This document shows, piece after piece, positions 55,414 through 62,151 of a DNA stretch of 64,000 nucleotides. Source of the stretch: CBDCGV01 sp965216955 (lineage in GTDB: Bacteria > Bacteroidota > Bacteroidia > Chitinophagales > JADIYW01); contig CBDCGV010000009.1 of assembly GCA_965216955.1 (NCBI GenBank), positions 62,001-126,000 of the forward strand. Direction: 5' to 3'. The translations under genes and the position numbers were made by a program. Within the stretch, counting starts at the first letter, position 1, and each line of letters opens with the position of its first letter. Under the pieces are notes generated by a model. The model made no database searches. It was given only the letters and a program-made list of their open reading frames with translations, and was not told the origin of the DNA.

Positions 55414-56028
55414 ATGAAATACTATTCCAGAAAGTTCGCAATTTATTTATTGATGATTCTTCTATTTGCATCTTGTTCAGATAAAAAGAAAATTACCACC
55501 TTTTATGAAACCACTGATCAAAAGATGGAAGCATATTACGTCTTAAAAAAACAAAAAGAAATAAAGCACGGAGCATACTCCTCTTATTTTGAAAATGGGA
55601 ATATTCAGGAAAAGAGTAATTATAAAAACGGAGCTTTAGACGGTGAAAGACGCATTTTTAACGCTGAAGGAAAACTTATTATAACTGAACATCATTCAAA
55701 TGGGAACTACGAGGGCCTTTATAAGTCTTATTTCCCTGATGGCACTATAGAGTCTGAAGGACTGTATAGAGAAAATAAGATGACCGGTACATGGAAATTT
55801 TATTACCAAGACCCTCCAGGTCAAATCAAAGAGGCGGTCACTTTTAAGAATAATATCGAAAATGGTCCATTTATAGAATACCATGAGAACGGTATAATGG
55901 CTGCTGAGGGGGTTTATGTTGACGAACAACAACATGGAGAAGTAAAGGTTTATACAAAAAAAGGGGAGCTTCATAAAAGGATTCTTTATGAAATGGATCG
56001 TGTAATGAAGTACGAAGAGTTTAACTAA
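55414..56028 (+). CDS. MORN-repeat (YwqK-like) lipoprotein
   Basis: This 204-residue protein has a lipoprotein signal (LLFASCSDKKK, Cys near 21). About six MORN-type repeats follow (GAYSSYFENGNIQEKSNYKNGAL, GLYKSYFPDGTIESEGLY, GTWKFYYQ, GPFIEYHENGIMAAEGVY). The repeats form a beta-rich rod, in a form common in Bacteroidota lipoproteins often annotated as YwqK-type antitoxin. No partner toxin is seen here. It is divergent from dapD, with a short shared 38-base gap. Confidence 0.88.
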   Translation: MKYYSRKFAIYLLMILLFASCSDKKKITTFYETTDQKMEAYYVLKKQKEIKHGAYSSYFENGNIQEKSNYKNGALDGERRIFNAEGKLIITEHHSNGNYEGLYKSYFPDGTIESEGLYRENKMTGTWKFYYQDPPGQIKEAVTFKNNIENGPFIEYHENGIMAAEGVYVDEQQHGEVKVYTKKGELHKRILYEMDRVMKYEEFN

Positions 56029-56179
56029 ACATTACGAAAAGTATTACAGATCATAAATAAAGGATATTCTCCTTTCCTTATAAGCTTTATACAAACAGAT
56101 TACATATTATCTTTAACATTCATAAGACAATTGTTAAAAAATATTATCCCTACTGTTTTATAGGTTCTTTTGTATTTCA

Positions 56180-56187
56180 TATCTTTG
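56180..56187 (+). promoter_or_regulatory. -7 promoter element of repeat protein
   Basis: TATCTTTG matches TAnnTTTG, 44 bases before the ATG at 56232. No matching -33 element was found. The 203-base gap upstream otherwise holds a small AAAGGA/TCCTTT hairpin (56057-56075) without a T-tract. Confidence 0.45.
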
Positions 56188-56231
56188 ACCCACATTATTT
56201 AAAAATTATATTAATTAAATCGACTTAAATT

Positions 56232-57608
56232 ATGAATGCGTTGAAGAGTTTAATTTTAACAGTCATGTCAGTAGCCATTTTTTCTGCTACTGCCCAAGAC
56301 CTGCCACCGAATGCGGTTCCAGGCAAATGTTATGCAAAATGTTACATTGCAGACGAGTATCAAACAGTTACTGAACAGGTTCTTGCGAAAGAAGCTTCTA
56401 CTAGATTGGAAGTGATTCCTGCCCAGTACAAAACAGTTACCGAGCAAGTTTTAGTAAAATCTGCTTCTAAAAGAGTAGAGGCGATTCCTGCTAAGTACAA
56501 AACAGTTTCTGAGCAAGTTTTAGCGAAAGAAGCTTCTACTAGATTAGAAGTGATTCCTGCTGTTTACGAGACGGTTACTGAGCAAGTTTTAGTAAAAGAA
56601 GCTTCAAGCAGAATTGAAACTATTCCTGCTAAGTACAAAACAGTTTCTGAGCAAGTTTTAGCGAAAGAAGCTTCTACTAGAATTGAGACTGCTCCTGCTA
56701 TTTACGAAACGGTTACTGAGCAAGTTTTAGCGAAAGAAGCTTCAAGTAGATTAGAAACAGTTCCTGCTGTTTATGAAACTATGAGTGAGCAAGTTCAAAC
56801 TGCACCAGCTTCTACTAAGTGGGTAAGAAAGAGAGCAAAAGATTGTATTTCTTCTAATCCTGATGATTGTAATGTACTTTGTTTAGTAGATGTTCCTGCA
56901 CAATACAGAACAGTTACAAGACAAGTATTAAAAACACCTGCTTCTAGTAGAGAAATTACTATTCCTGCTGAATACAAAACAGTTACTAAGCAAGTAAGAA
57001 AAGGATGTCCTGCTGGATTTACTGACAATGGTACAACTTGTACTAAATCAGTAACTATTCCTGCTGAATACAAAACGGTTACTAAAACTGTTTTAGATGC
57101 TTCTGCTTCTAGTAGATCAATCACTATTCCTGCTGAATACAAAACAGTTACTAAGAGAGTTTTGAAAACTCCTGCTACAACTAGAGAAATTTCTATTCCT
57201 GCTGAATACAAAACAGTTACTAAAACTGTTTTAGATGTTCCTGCTTCTACTAGAGAATTTGATATTCCTGCAGATTACAAAACAGTTACTAGAACGGTTC
57301 TTGACGCACCTGCTTCTACTAGAGAAATCACTATTCCTGCTGAATATAAAACGGTTACTAAAACTGTTTTAGTGAAAAAAGGTGGTTTTACTGAGTGGAG
57401 AGAAATTTTATGTGAAGCTAACAGAACTCCATATAACATTCGTCAAGTACAAGTTGCATTGAAAGAAAAGGGATATAATCCTGGCCCTATTGACGGTGTA
57501 ATGGGTGCACAAACAAGAAGTGCTTTATTGCAGTTCCAAAAAGACAACAGTTTACCACAAGGTCAATTGGATGTTCAAACTTTAAAAGCATTAGGCCTTA
57601 ATTATTAA
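56232..57608 (+). CDS. Secreted 23-residue-repeat protein with peptidoglycan-binding domain
   Basis: This 458-residue protein has a signal peptide (about 1-21, TAQD). Residues about 38-390 hold 13-14 tandem copies of a ~23-residue unit such as YKTVTEQVLAKEAS-TRLEVIPA, two of them enlarged with Cys-containing inserts (DCISSNPDDCNVLC; RKGCPAGFTDNGTTCTKS). The C-terminal ~60 residues are a PG_binding_1 domain (RQVQVALKEKGYNPGPIDGVMGAQTRSALLQFQ). The likely place is the periplasm, bound to the cell wall, with the repeats as a long beta-rich spacer. It is a single gene between a -7 element and a strong terminator. No enzymatic part is present. Confidence 0.9.
   Translation: MNALKSLILTVMSVAIFSATAQDLPPNAVPGKCYAKCYIADEYQTVTEQVLAKEASTRLEVIPAQYKTVTEQVLVKSASKRVEAIPAKYKTVSEQVLAKEASTRLEVIPAVYETVTEQVLVKEASSRIETIPAKYKTVSEQVLAKEASTRIETAPAIYETVTEQVLAKEASSRLETVPAVYETMSEQVQTAPASTKWVRKRAKDCISSNPDDCNVLCLVDVPAQYRTVTRQVLKTPASSREITIPAEYKTVTKQVRKGCPAGFTDNGTTCTKSVTIPAEYKTVTKTVLDASASSRSITIPAEYKTVTKRVLKTPATTREISIPAEYKTVTKTVLDVPASTREFDIPADYKTVTRTVLDAPASTREITIPAEYKTVTKTVLVKKGGFTEWREILCEANRTPYNIRQVQVALKEKGYNPGPIDGVMGAQTRSALLQFQKDNSLPQGQLDVQTLKALGLNY
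56353..57375 (+). repeat. Tandem 69-bp (23-codon) coding repeats
   Basis: Thirteen to fourteen copies are recognisable. The first seven use the YxTVTEQVLxKEAS form and the last seven the YKTVTKTVLxxPAS form, so two block expansions are likely. Two units (near 56800 and 56990) carry Cys-rich insertions. Near-identical stretches of DNA suggest recent duplication and possible copy-number variation. Confidence 0.85.
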
Positions 57609-57659
57609 TAAATAAAAAAGGCTCCTGTTTTAAACAGGCATAATAATTGTTATAATAGG

Positions 57660-57693
57660 CCCTGTAAGGCATTTGCTTTACAGGGTTTTTTTT
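57660..57693 (+). terminator. Rho-independent terminator after repeat protein
   Basis: An 11-bp stem (CCCTGTAAGGC, 57660-57670, with complement 57675-57685, one G-T pair) and loop ATTT are followed by eight T. It lies 51 bases past the stop, and a smaller hairpin (CCTGTTTTAAACAGG) precedes it. Confidence 0.88.
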
Positions 57694-57702
57694 ATTTATT
57701 CT

Positions 57703-57710
57703 TATTTTTG
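57703..57710 (+). promoter_or_regulatory. -7 promoter element of thioredoxin-like gene
   Basis: TATTTTTG matches TAnnTTTG, directly after the previous terminator and 17 bases before the ATG at 57728. Confidence 0.45.
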
Positions 57711-57727
57711 CGTTTAAGAATTCTATA

Positions 57728-58132
57728 ATGAAGGTATATATAACATGTCTTTTCTTTTTAACTCTTACGATAAACAATGTATTTGGTTCTGAAGGAGTTA
57801 CATTTTCTGAAGAATCATACGAAGAGGTAATGCAAAAAGCAAAAGCTCAAGGAAAGAAAGTACTTTTAGACTTCACAGCTTCCTGGTGTATCCCCTGTAA
57901 AAAAATGGATCGAGAAACCTTTTCTAATCAGGAGGTCAGCGACTTACTAAACAAAAAATTCATCAATTTAAAAGTAAATGTAGACTACTTCTGGGGAATG
58001 GATATTGCAGAAAAATATAGAGTCAAGGGGTATCCGACCATTTTAGTAATAACTCCCTCAGAAAATATAGTTAAAAGAATTGTCGGATTTAAAACAGCTC
58101 AAGAACTTATTCAAGCTGTCAAATACTTGTAA
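57728..58132 (+). CDS. Secreted thioredoxin-fold protein
   Basis: This 134-residue protein has a signal peptide (about 1-20, VFGS). The thioredoxin domain has the redox site DFTASWCIPCKKMDRETF (CIPC) and the cis-Pro loop VKGYPTILVIT. It resembles the thioredoxin/DsbD-C domain group and the protein at 23935-24441. The likely role is thiol-disulfide exchange in the periplasm. It stands alone with its own promoter, ahead of a flavoprotein gene. Confidence 0.9.
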   Translation: MKVYITCLFFLTLTINNVFGSEGVTFSEESYEEVMQKAKAQGKKVLLDFTASWCIPCKKMDRETFSNQEVSDLLNKKFINLKVNVDYFWGMDIAEKYRVKGYPTILVITPSENIVKRIVGFKTAQELIQAVKYL

Positions 58133-58209
58133 TTCTATACATTATATTTCGTAACGAAAACCCAATACTGTACTAAGACAACTTCTATTTCATTTTTGTA
58201 TTTTTCGGA

Positions 58210-59455
58210 ATGTCTTTGCCTATCAAAGAAACGGATATATGCATTATTGGTGCGGGACCTGGAGGAGCAGCTGCAAGTTTATTCCTAGATAAATATGGTA
58301 TTGATAATGTTATTGTAGATAAATCCGGTTTTCCAAGAGATAAGATTTGCGGAGATGCCTGTAGCGGAAAAGTTGTAGATACATTAAAAAAGATAAATCC
58401 TGAATACGCCAAAGAGATTTTAGGGACAGATTTTCAAATAGACTCCTGGGGAGTAGCTTTTATTGCTCCTAATGGGAAAAAGTTAAGGGTTCCTTTTAAA
58501 ATAAAATTTGAAAAAGATGATGATCCTCCAGGCTTTATCTCTAAGCGTATAGATTTTGACAATTATTTAGTTCAAAAAGGTGAGGGAATGTCCGCATTCA
58601 ACACTTATTGAAGGAGTTACACTTAATAATTTTCAACGAAAGAATAATTACTGGTTGTCTACTAATAAAGAACAATCAATATGTATTAAATCAAAAATAG
58701 TGCTCGCTGCAGATGGAGCACATTCTGCGTTTAGCAAGCAAATTGCTCAACATAAGTTAGAGCCAAAACATTATGCCGCCGGTATAAGAGCTTATTACAA
58801 AGGAGTCACTGGTCTTGATCATGAAAATTTTATTGAGCTTCATTTTGTAAAAGATTTTTTACCTGGTTATTTCTGGATATTTCCGCTATCAAATGGATTA
58901 GCAAATGTTGGAATCGGTCTAAGAAGTGATTTTGTCAGCAAGAAAAAAATCAATCTCAAAAAAGAACTACCGCGAATTATTGAAAACACACCAAGTTTAA
59001 AAGAACGATTTAAAAATGCCACTTTAGAAGGTAAAATTCAAGGATTTGGCCTCCCCTTAGGATCAAAAAAACGACAACTATCTGGAGATGGCTATATGTT
59101 ACTTGGAGATGCAGGCTCATTAATAGATCCTTTTACAGGAGAAGGTATAGGCAATGCAATGATAAGCGGAATGATTGCTGCACAAGTTTCAAAAGAAATA
59201 ATTGAGACAAAGCACTACACTCCTGAAAAGTACCAAGAATATGACCAATTGATCTACCGTAGATTAGGAAGTGAATTAAAATTAAGTCACAAAATGCAGC
59301 AATTATCAAGATATCCTTGGTTGTTTAATTTTGTAGTCAATAAAGCCACTAAGAATCCAACTTTACAAGAAACTATTTCTTGTATGTTTATGGATTTAGA
59401 GATTAGAGAACAGTTAAAAAAACCTTCGTTTTATTTCAAACTTATTTTTAATTAA
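58210..59455 (+). pseudogene. Geranylgeranyl-reductase-like FAD oxidoreductase, frameshifted
   Basis: The reading frame breaks near 58574-58580. The N-terminal part (from ATG 58210) has the FAD motif DICIIGAGPGGAAASLFL and the family signature GFPRDKICGDACSGK, then reaches IDFDNYLVQK. The C-terminal part continues in the +1 frame (VRECPHSTLIEG) with IVLAADGAHSAFSKQ and LLGDAGSLIDPFTGEGIGNAM. Joined, it would be about 415 residues, normal for this family. Removing one A from the AAAAA at 58574-58578 restores it. Either the gene is dead, the base is a sequencing error in a homopolymer, or a shift occurs in translation. Members reduce isoprenoid chains. Confidence 0.85.
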
Positions 59456-59465
59456 CCTTTAGAAC

Positions 59466-59924
59466 ATGAAGCTCTATTTTATTACCGTAACAATTGTATT
59501 TATCCTGCTCGCTTGCTCAAGTAATTCAAAAAATTTCGGCACACCATTTTCAGAACTAAAGGGAGAAACAGTTGATTATTTAATTGAAACTATCAACCAT
59601 AACAAACAAGAGCAACCTTTACTTATTGAAGGTGAAGTAACTGCAGTATGCAAAACAAAGGGTTGCTGGCTAAATTTAAAGAGTTCAAAAGGAGAAGAAA
59701 TTAGAGTGGTATTTAAAGATTATAGCTTTTTCGTTCCTAAAAACATTACTGGTACTGAGGTATTAATTAAAGGGTATGGCAAAAAAGAAATTACTACCGT
59801 AGAAGAATTAAAGCATTTTGCAGTAGATAATGGTCAATCTGAAGAGGAAATCTCCCAAATTACAGCACCTCTAGAGGAATATGTCTTTACTGCAAGTGGT
59901 GTTAAACTATTATCCAAAAATTAA
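59466..59924 (+). CDS. DUF4920 lipoprotein
   Basis: This 152-residue protein has a lipoprotein signal (FILLACSSN, Cys near 17). The body fits DUF4920: LLIEGEVTAVCKTKGCWLNLKSSKGEEIRVVFKDYSFFVP with two Cys (CKTKGCW) that could bind metal or form a disulfide. It starts 10 bases after the frameshifted flavoprotein on the same strand and is likely its operon partner. The function is unknown. Confidence 0.85.
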   Translation: MKLYFITVTIVFILLACSSNSKNFGTPFSELKGETVDYLIETINHNKQEQPLLIEGEVTAVCKTKGCWLNLKSSKGEEIRVVFKDYSFFVPKNITGTEVLIKGYGKKEITTVEELKHFAVDNGQSEEEISQITAPLEEYVFTASGVKLLSKN

Positions 59925-59949
59925 TTTATTCCAAAGTTTAATTTTGGTC

Positions 59950-59979
59950 TTGCGTAAATGTTTAGAGATTGTATCTTTG
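59950..59979 (+). promoter_or_regulatory. tRNA-Lys promoter
   Basis: TTG at 59950-59952 and, after 19 bases, TATCTTTG at 59972-59979 (exact TAnnTTTG). The pair fits the Bacteroidota -33/-7 spacing and ends 25 bases before the tRNA. This is the best promoter in the window. Confidence 0.65.
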
Positions 59980-60004
59980 CATCACTATTAAAAAAAATAG
60001 TGGA

Positions 60005-60077
60005 GATTCAGTAGCTCAGTTGGTAGAGCATCTCCCTTTTAAGGAGAGGGTCCTGGGTTCGAGCCCCAGCTGAATCA
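60005..60077 (+). tRNA. tRNA-Lys (TTT)
   Basis: This is a 73-nt cloverleaf. The acceptor GATTCAG pairs with CTGAATC. The anticodon stem TCTCC/GGAGA has loop CTTTTAA, giving anticodon TTT. The T-arm has CTGGG-TTCGAGC-CCCAG. The discriminator is A. CCA is not encoded. Confidence 0.97.
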
Positions 60078-60084
60078 CAAAGGA

Positions 60085-60110
60085 GACTCGGTTAGTTCCG
60101 AGTCTTTTTT
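60085..60110 (+). terminator. Terminator after tRNA-Lys
   Basis: A 7-bp stem GACTCGG (60085-60091)/CCGAGTC (60098-60104) with loop TTAGTT is followed by six T. Confidence 0.85.
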
Positions 60111-60208
60111 CATTTGTATAATAAACAAAAACCAAACGAGCGTTTGGTTAGCTATTCATTTTTGTTATCTTCAACCTCCTTTAATTAACTTAATAAAATG
60201 TATTAAAA

Positions 60209-60505
60209 ATGAGCTTAGAAGCGATTACAAATGCAATCAAAGAAAAAACAGCTGAATTAGATGGTTTTGGATCTTCTATTAAATTTGATTTTGGAGGTGA
60301 AACATTAATGTTAGATGGAACAGGTGAGAAAATTGCAGTCTCAAACGACGGTGGAGATGCTGCTTGTACAATCGGCATTACGATGGAAGACTTTCAAGCA
60401 CTTTTAAGTGGAGAACTAGATGCTATGTCAGCATTTATGGGTGGGAAAATTACCGTTGATGGTGATATGTCTCAAGCAATGAAATTACAAGAGTTTCTAG
60501 GGTAA
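60209..60505 (+). CDS. SCP2 sterol-binding domain protein
   Basis: This 98-residue protein consists of one SCP2 lipid-binding domain (IKFDFGGETLMLDGTGEKIAVSN, then CTIGITMEDFQALLSGELDAMSAFMGGKITVDGDMSQAMKLQEFL). It has no signal peptide, so it is cytoplasmic. Small stand-alone SCP2 proteins bind hydrophobic molecules such as acyl-CoA or fatty acids. A hairpin with a T-tract follows. Confidence 0.92.
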   Translation: MSLEAITNAIKEKTAELDGFGSSIKFDFGGETLMLDGTGEKIAVSNDGGDAACTIGITMEDFQALLSGELDAMSAFMGGKITVDGDMSQAMKLQEFLG

Positions 60506-60548
60506 AACCTATATCTGATATGTCAATATCAGAAGCTTATTGAATGTT

Positions 60549-60585
60549 AATATCAGGAGGTTTTAAAACTTTCTGATATTTTTTT
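60549..60585 (+). terminator. Terminator after SCP2 gene
   Basis: A long imperfect stem (AATATCAG at 60549-60556 with CTGATATT at 60573-60580, extended inside by AGGTTTT/AAAACTT) is followed by TTTTT. A separate perfect hairpin CTGATAT-GTCA-ATATCAG lies just upstream at 60515-60532 and shares its arm sequence. Confidence 0.7.
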
Positions 60586-60650
60586 GCCCAGGTGGTGGTT
60601 CCGAAGTTTCGGAATGGTAGACACGAAAACTTTTCAATTGAAAGAGTTTT
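60586..60650 (+). pseudogene. Degenerate tRNA-Leu 5' half with hairpin insertion
   Basis: GCCCAGGTGGTGG (60586-60598) matches the 5' end of the intact tRNA-Leu (60686), one base different. A 14-base insertion (60599-60612) then creates a TTCCGAA/TTCGGAA hairpin. AATGGTAGACACG (60613-60625) matches the tRNA D-arm. A stem-loop-like AAAAC...GTTTT follows, but there is no T-arm or 3' acceptor. It cannot fold as a tRNA. Confidence 0.75.
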
Positions 60651-60685
60651 CTATTATAACTATAAAGGTTATATTTTTAATTTTT

Positions 60686-60771
60686 GCCCAAGTGGTGGAA
60701 TTGGTAGACACGCAAGGTTGAGGGCCTTGTGTCCTTTTTCGGACGTGCTGGTTCGAGTCCAGTCTTGGGCA
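60686..60771 (+). tRNA. tRNA-Leu (GAG)
   Basis: This is an 86-nt class II tRNA. The acceptor GCCCAAG pairs with CTTGGGC. The anticodon stem CAAGG/CCTTG has loop TTGAGGG, giving anticodon GAG. A long variable arm (GTCC...GGAC) is present. The T-arm is CTGG-TTCGAGT-CCAG. The discriminator is A. CCA is not encoded. Confidence 0.96.
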
Positions 60772-60798
60772 CTTATGGGTATAAATCATCAATAGATT

Positions 60799-60830
60799 AA
60801 AGATCATAGTGTTTCGCTATGATCTTTTTT
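60799..60830 (+). terminator. Terminator after tRNA-Leu
   Basis: An 11-bp stem AAAGATCATAG (60799-60809)/CTATGATCTTT (60817-60827) with a 7-base loop (TGTTTCG) ends in a T run. Confidence 0.88.
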
Positions 60831-60983
60831 ATTTCCATATAATCCTGTCCCTCTCAAGGCATATTCAAAACAAATTAGATATATGTTAATATGGGTAAAA
60901 CATCTTATACATATAAATTTTAGAGTACATAATTTTGTATATCATTTATCAAGATATCTATTGAAGAGTAATTATTATATCCC

Positions 60984-62006
60984 ATGCGATATGCTTTAGC
61001 TATTGTTTTATTGATATGGGCTTGTTCAAAAAGGGAAGATTATGAAATTCCTCCTACACCTTTAAATGTTCAAGCTATTGAAATAAATCAAACATCTGTT
61101 ATATTAAGATGGGATGCCGTAAAAGATGTCTCTCATTACATAATATTTCTAAATGATACAATAAATACAACAACTGTTGAAACAGAGATAAAAATTAAAG
61201 GTTTGAATATCAATGAAAGATATTCTTTCTTTTTAAAATCCTCCGATAATATCTCCCTATCTAAACCCAGTAATATTATAAATGTTCAAACGCTAAATGA
61301 ATGTGAATTTTCAAATACTATTTTTCCAGAATTACAAGGAAGCATACTCTTTGAAAAAATCAGAAAATGCTTCAGTCCAACAAATATTTTATCGTACTCA
61401 ACAGCAAGAGACGAAATGTATAGTAAGGTTGACAAATGGGAAGATGGATTGACCCATACCATTTATGCTAACTTCACAATTAGTATTTCTGACGACACTT
61501 CTCCAAGAAGTCAAGCATTAAATATGGGTGTCAATGCAGAGCACTTGTTCCCACAAAGCATGGGAGCCGGAAAAGATCCGGCAAGAAGCGACATACATAA
61601 TCTTTTTTCTTGCAAAGAAAATATTAATAACTACCGAGGCAATAAGCCATATGGAGAAATTATTGATATTAATACAGACCGTTGGTATTATGGAGATACA
61701 ATTATCATGAACAATATTCCTAATAATAATATCAATTTATATTCTGAAGGAAACTCTTCGTTTTGGGAACCAAGAGAAGAAATTAAAGGAGATGTTGCCA
61801 GATCTATCTTTTATTTCTATGTGATTTATAATGATGTCGTCAACGAAGGTTTTTTTAATTCAATGAAAGAAGATCTTATAAAATGGAATGTTATTGACCC
61901 TCCTAGCAAAATAGAGTTTGACAGAAATAAAAAGGTAAAAACTATTCAAGGGAATGACAATCCTTTTATACTAGATTCAAGTTTGGCGGAAAGACTAAAC
62001 TTTTAG
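60984..62006 (+). CDS. Endonuclease I-family lipoprotein with FnIII domain
   Basis: This 340-residue protein has a lipoprotein signal (LLIWACSKRED, Cys near 14). A fibronectin type III domain (about 24-105: PTPLNVQAIEINQTSVILRWDAV) follows. The endonuclease I domain (about 120-320) has the ββα-metal core NAEHLFPQSMGAGKDPARSDIHNLFSC, with the conserved His in AEH and the D-x-HN motif. It cuts nucleic acid outside the cytoplasm, so a surface or secreted nuclease role for nutrient or DNA uptake is likely. It stands alone. Confidence 0.9.
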   Translation: MRYALAIVLLIWACSKREDYEIPPTPLNVQAIEINQTSVILRWDAVKDVSHYIIFLNDTINTTTVETEIKIKGLNINERYSFFLKSSDNISLSKPSNIINVQTLNECEFSNTIFPELQGSILFEKIRKCFSPTNILSYSTARDEMYSKVDKWEDGLTHTIYANFTISISDDTSPRSQALNMGVNAEHLFPQSMGAGKDPARSDIHNLFSCKENINNYRGNKPYGEIIDINTDRWYYGDTIIMNNIPNNNINLYSEGNSSFWEPREEIKGDVARSIFYFYVIYNDVVNEGFFNSMKEDLIKWNVIDPPSKIEFDRNKKVKTIQGNDNPFILDSSLAERLNF

Positions 62007-62151
62007 TTTATAAAGCTCCATGTTGAAGATAGTCGGTAAAACTTAACAATACTGCACATACAACGTTTGAGAAAATGGTTCTACTCTTATTTATTCTTTT
62101 AGAAATAAAAAAGGGTCAATGACAGCTTCTGGCTTTCGCTTTCTCTAAAAA

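Noticed and set aside
55414..56028. YwqK-type antitoxin of a toxin-antitoxin pair
   Set aside because: The protein is a lipoprotein with MORN repeats and no toxin gene is adjacent; the antitoxin label comes from naming, not from evidence here.
56353..57375. Regular 69-bp repeats as a possible CRISPR array
   Set aside because: They have no spacers and are in frame within a secreted protein that has a signal peptide and a peptidoglycan-binding domain.
58574..58580. Programmed -1 ribosomal frameshift at A-AAA-AGG
   Set aside because: The frame change needed is +1 (or -2), not -1, so the classic slippery heptamer does not explain it.
60592..60795. 67-codon open frame on the plus strand
   Set aside because: It runs through the degenerate and the intact tRNA-Leu genes, so it is a by-product of RNA-gene sequence.
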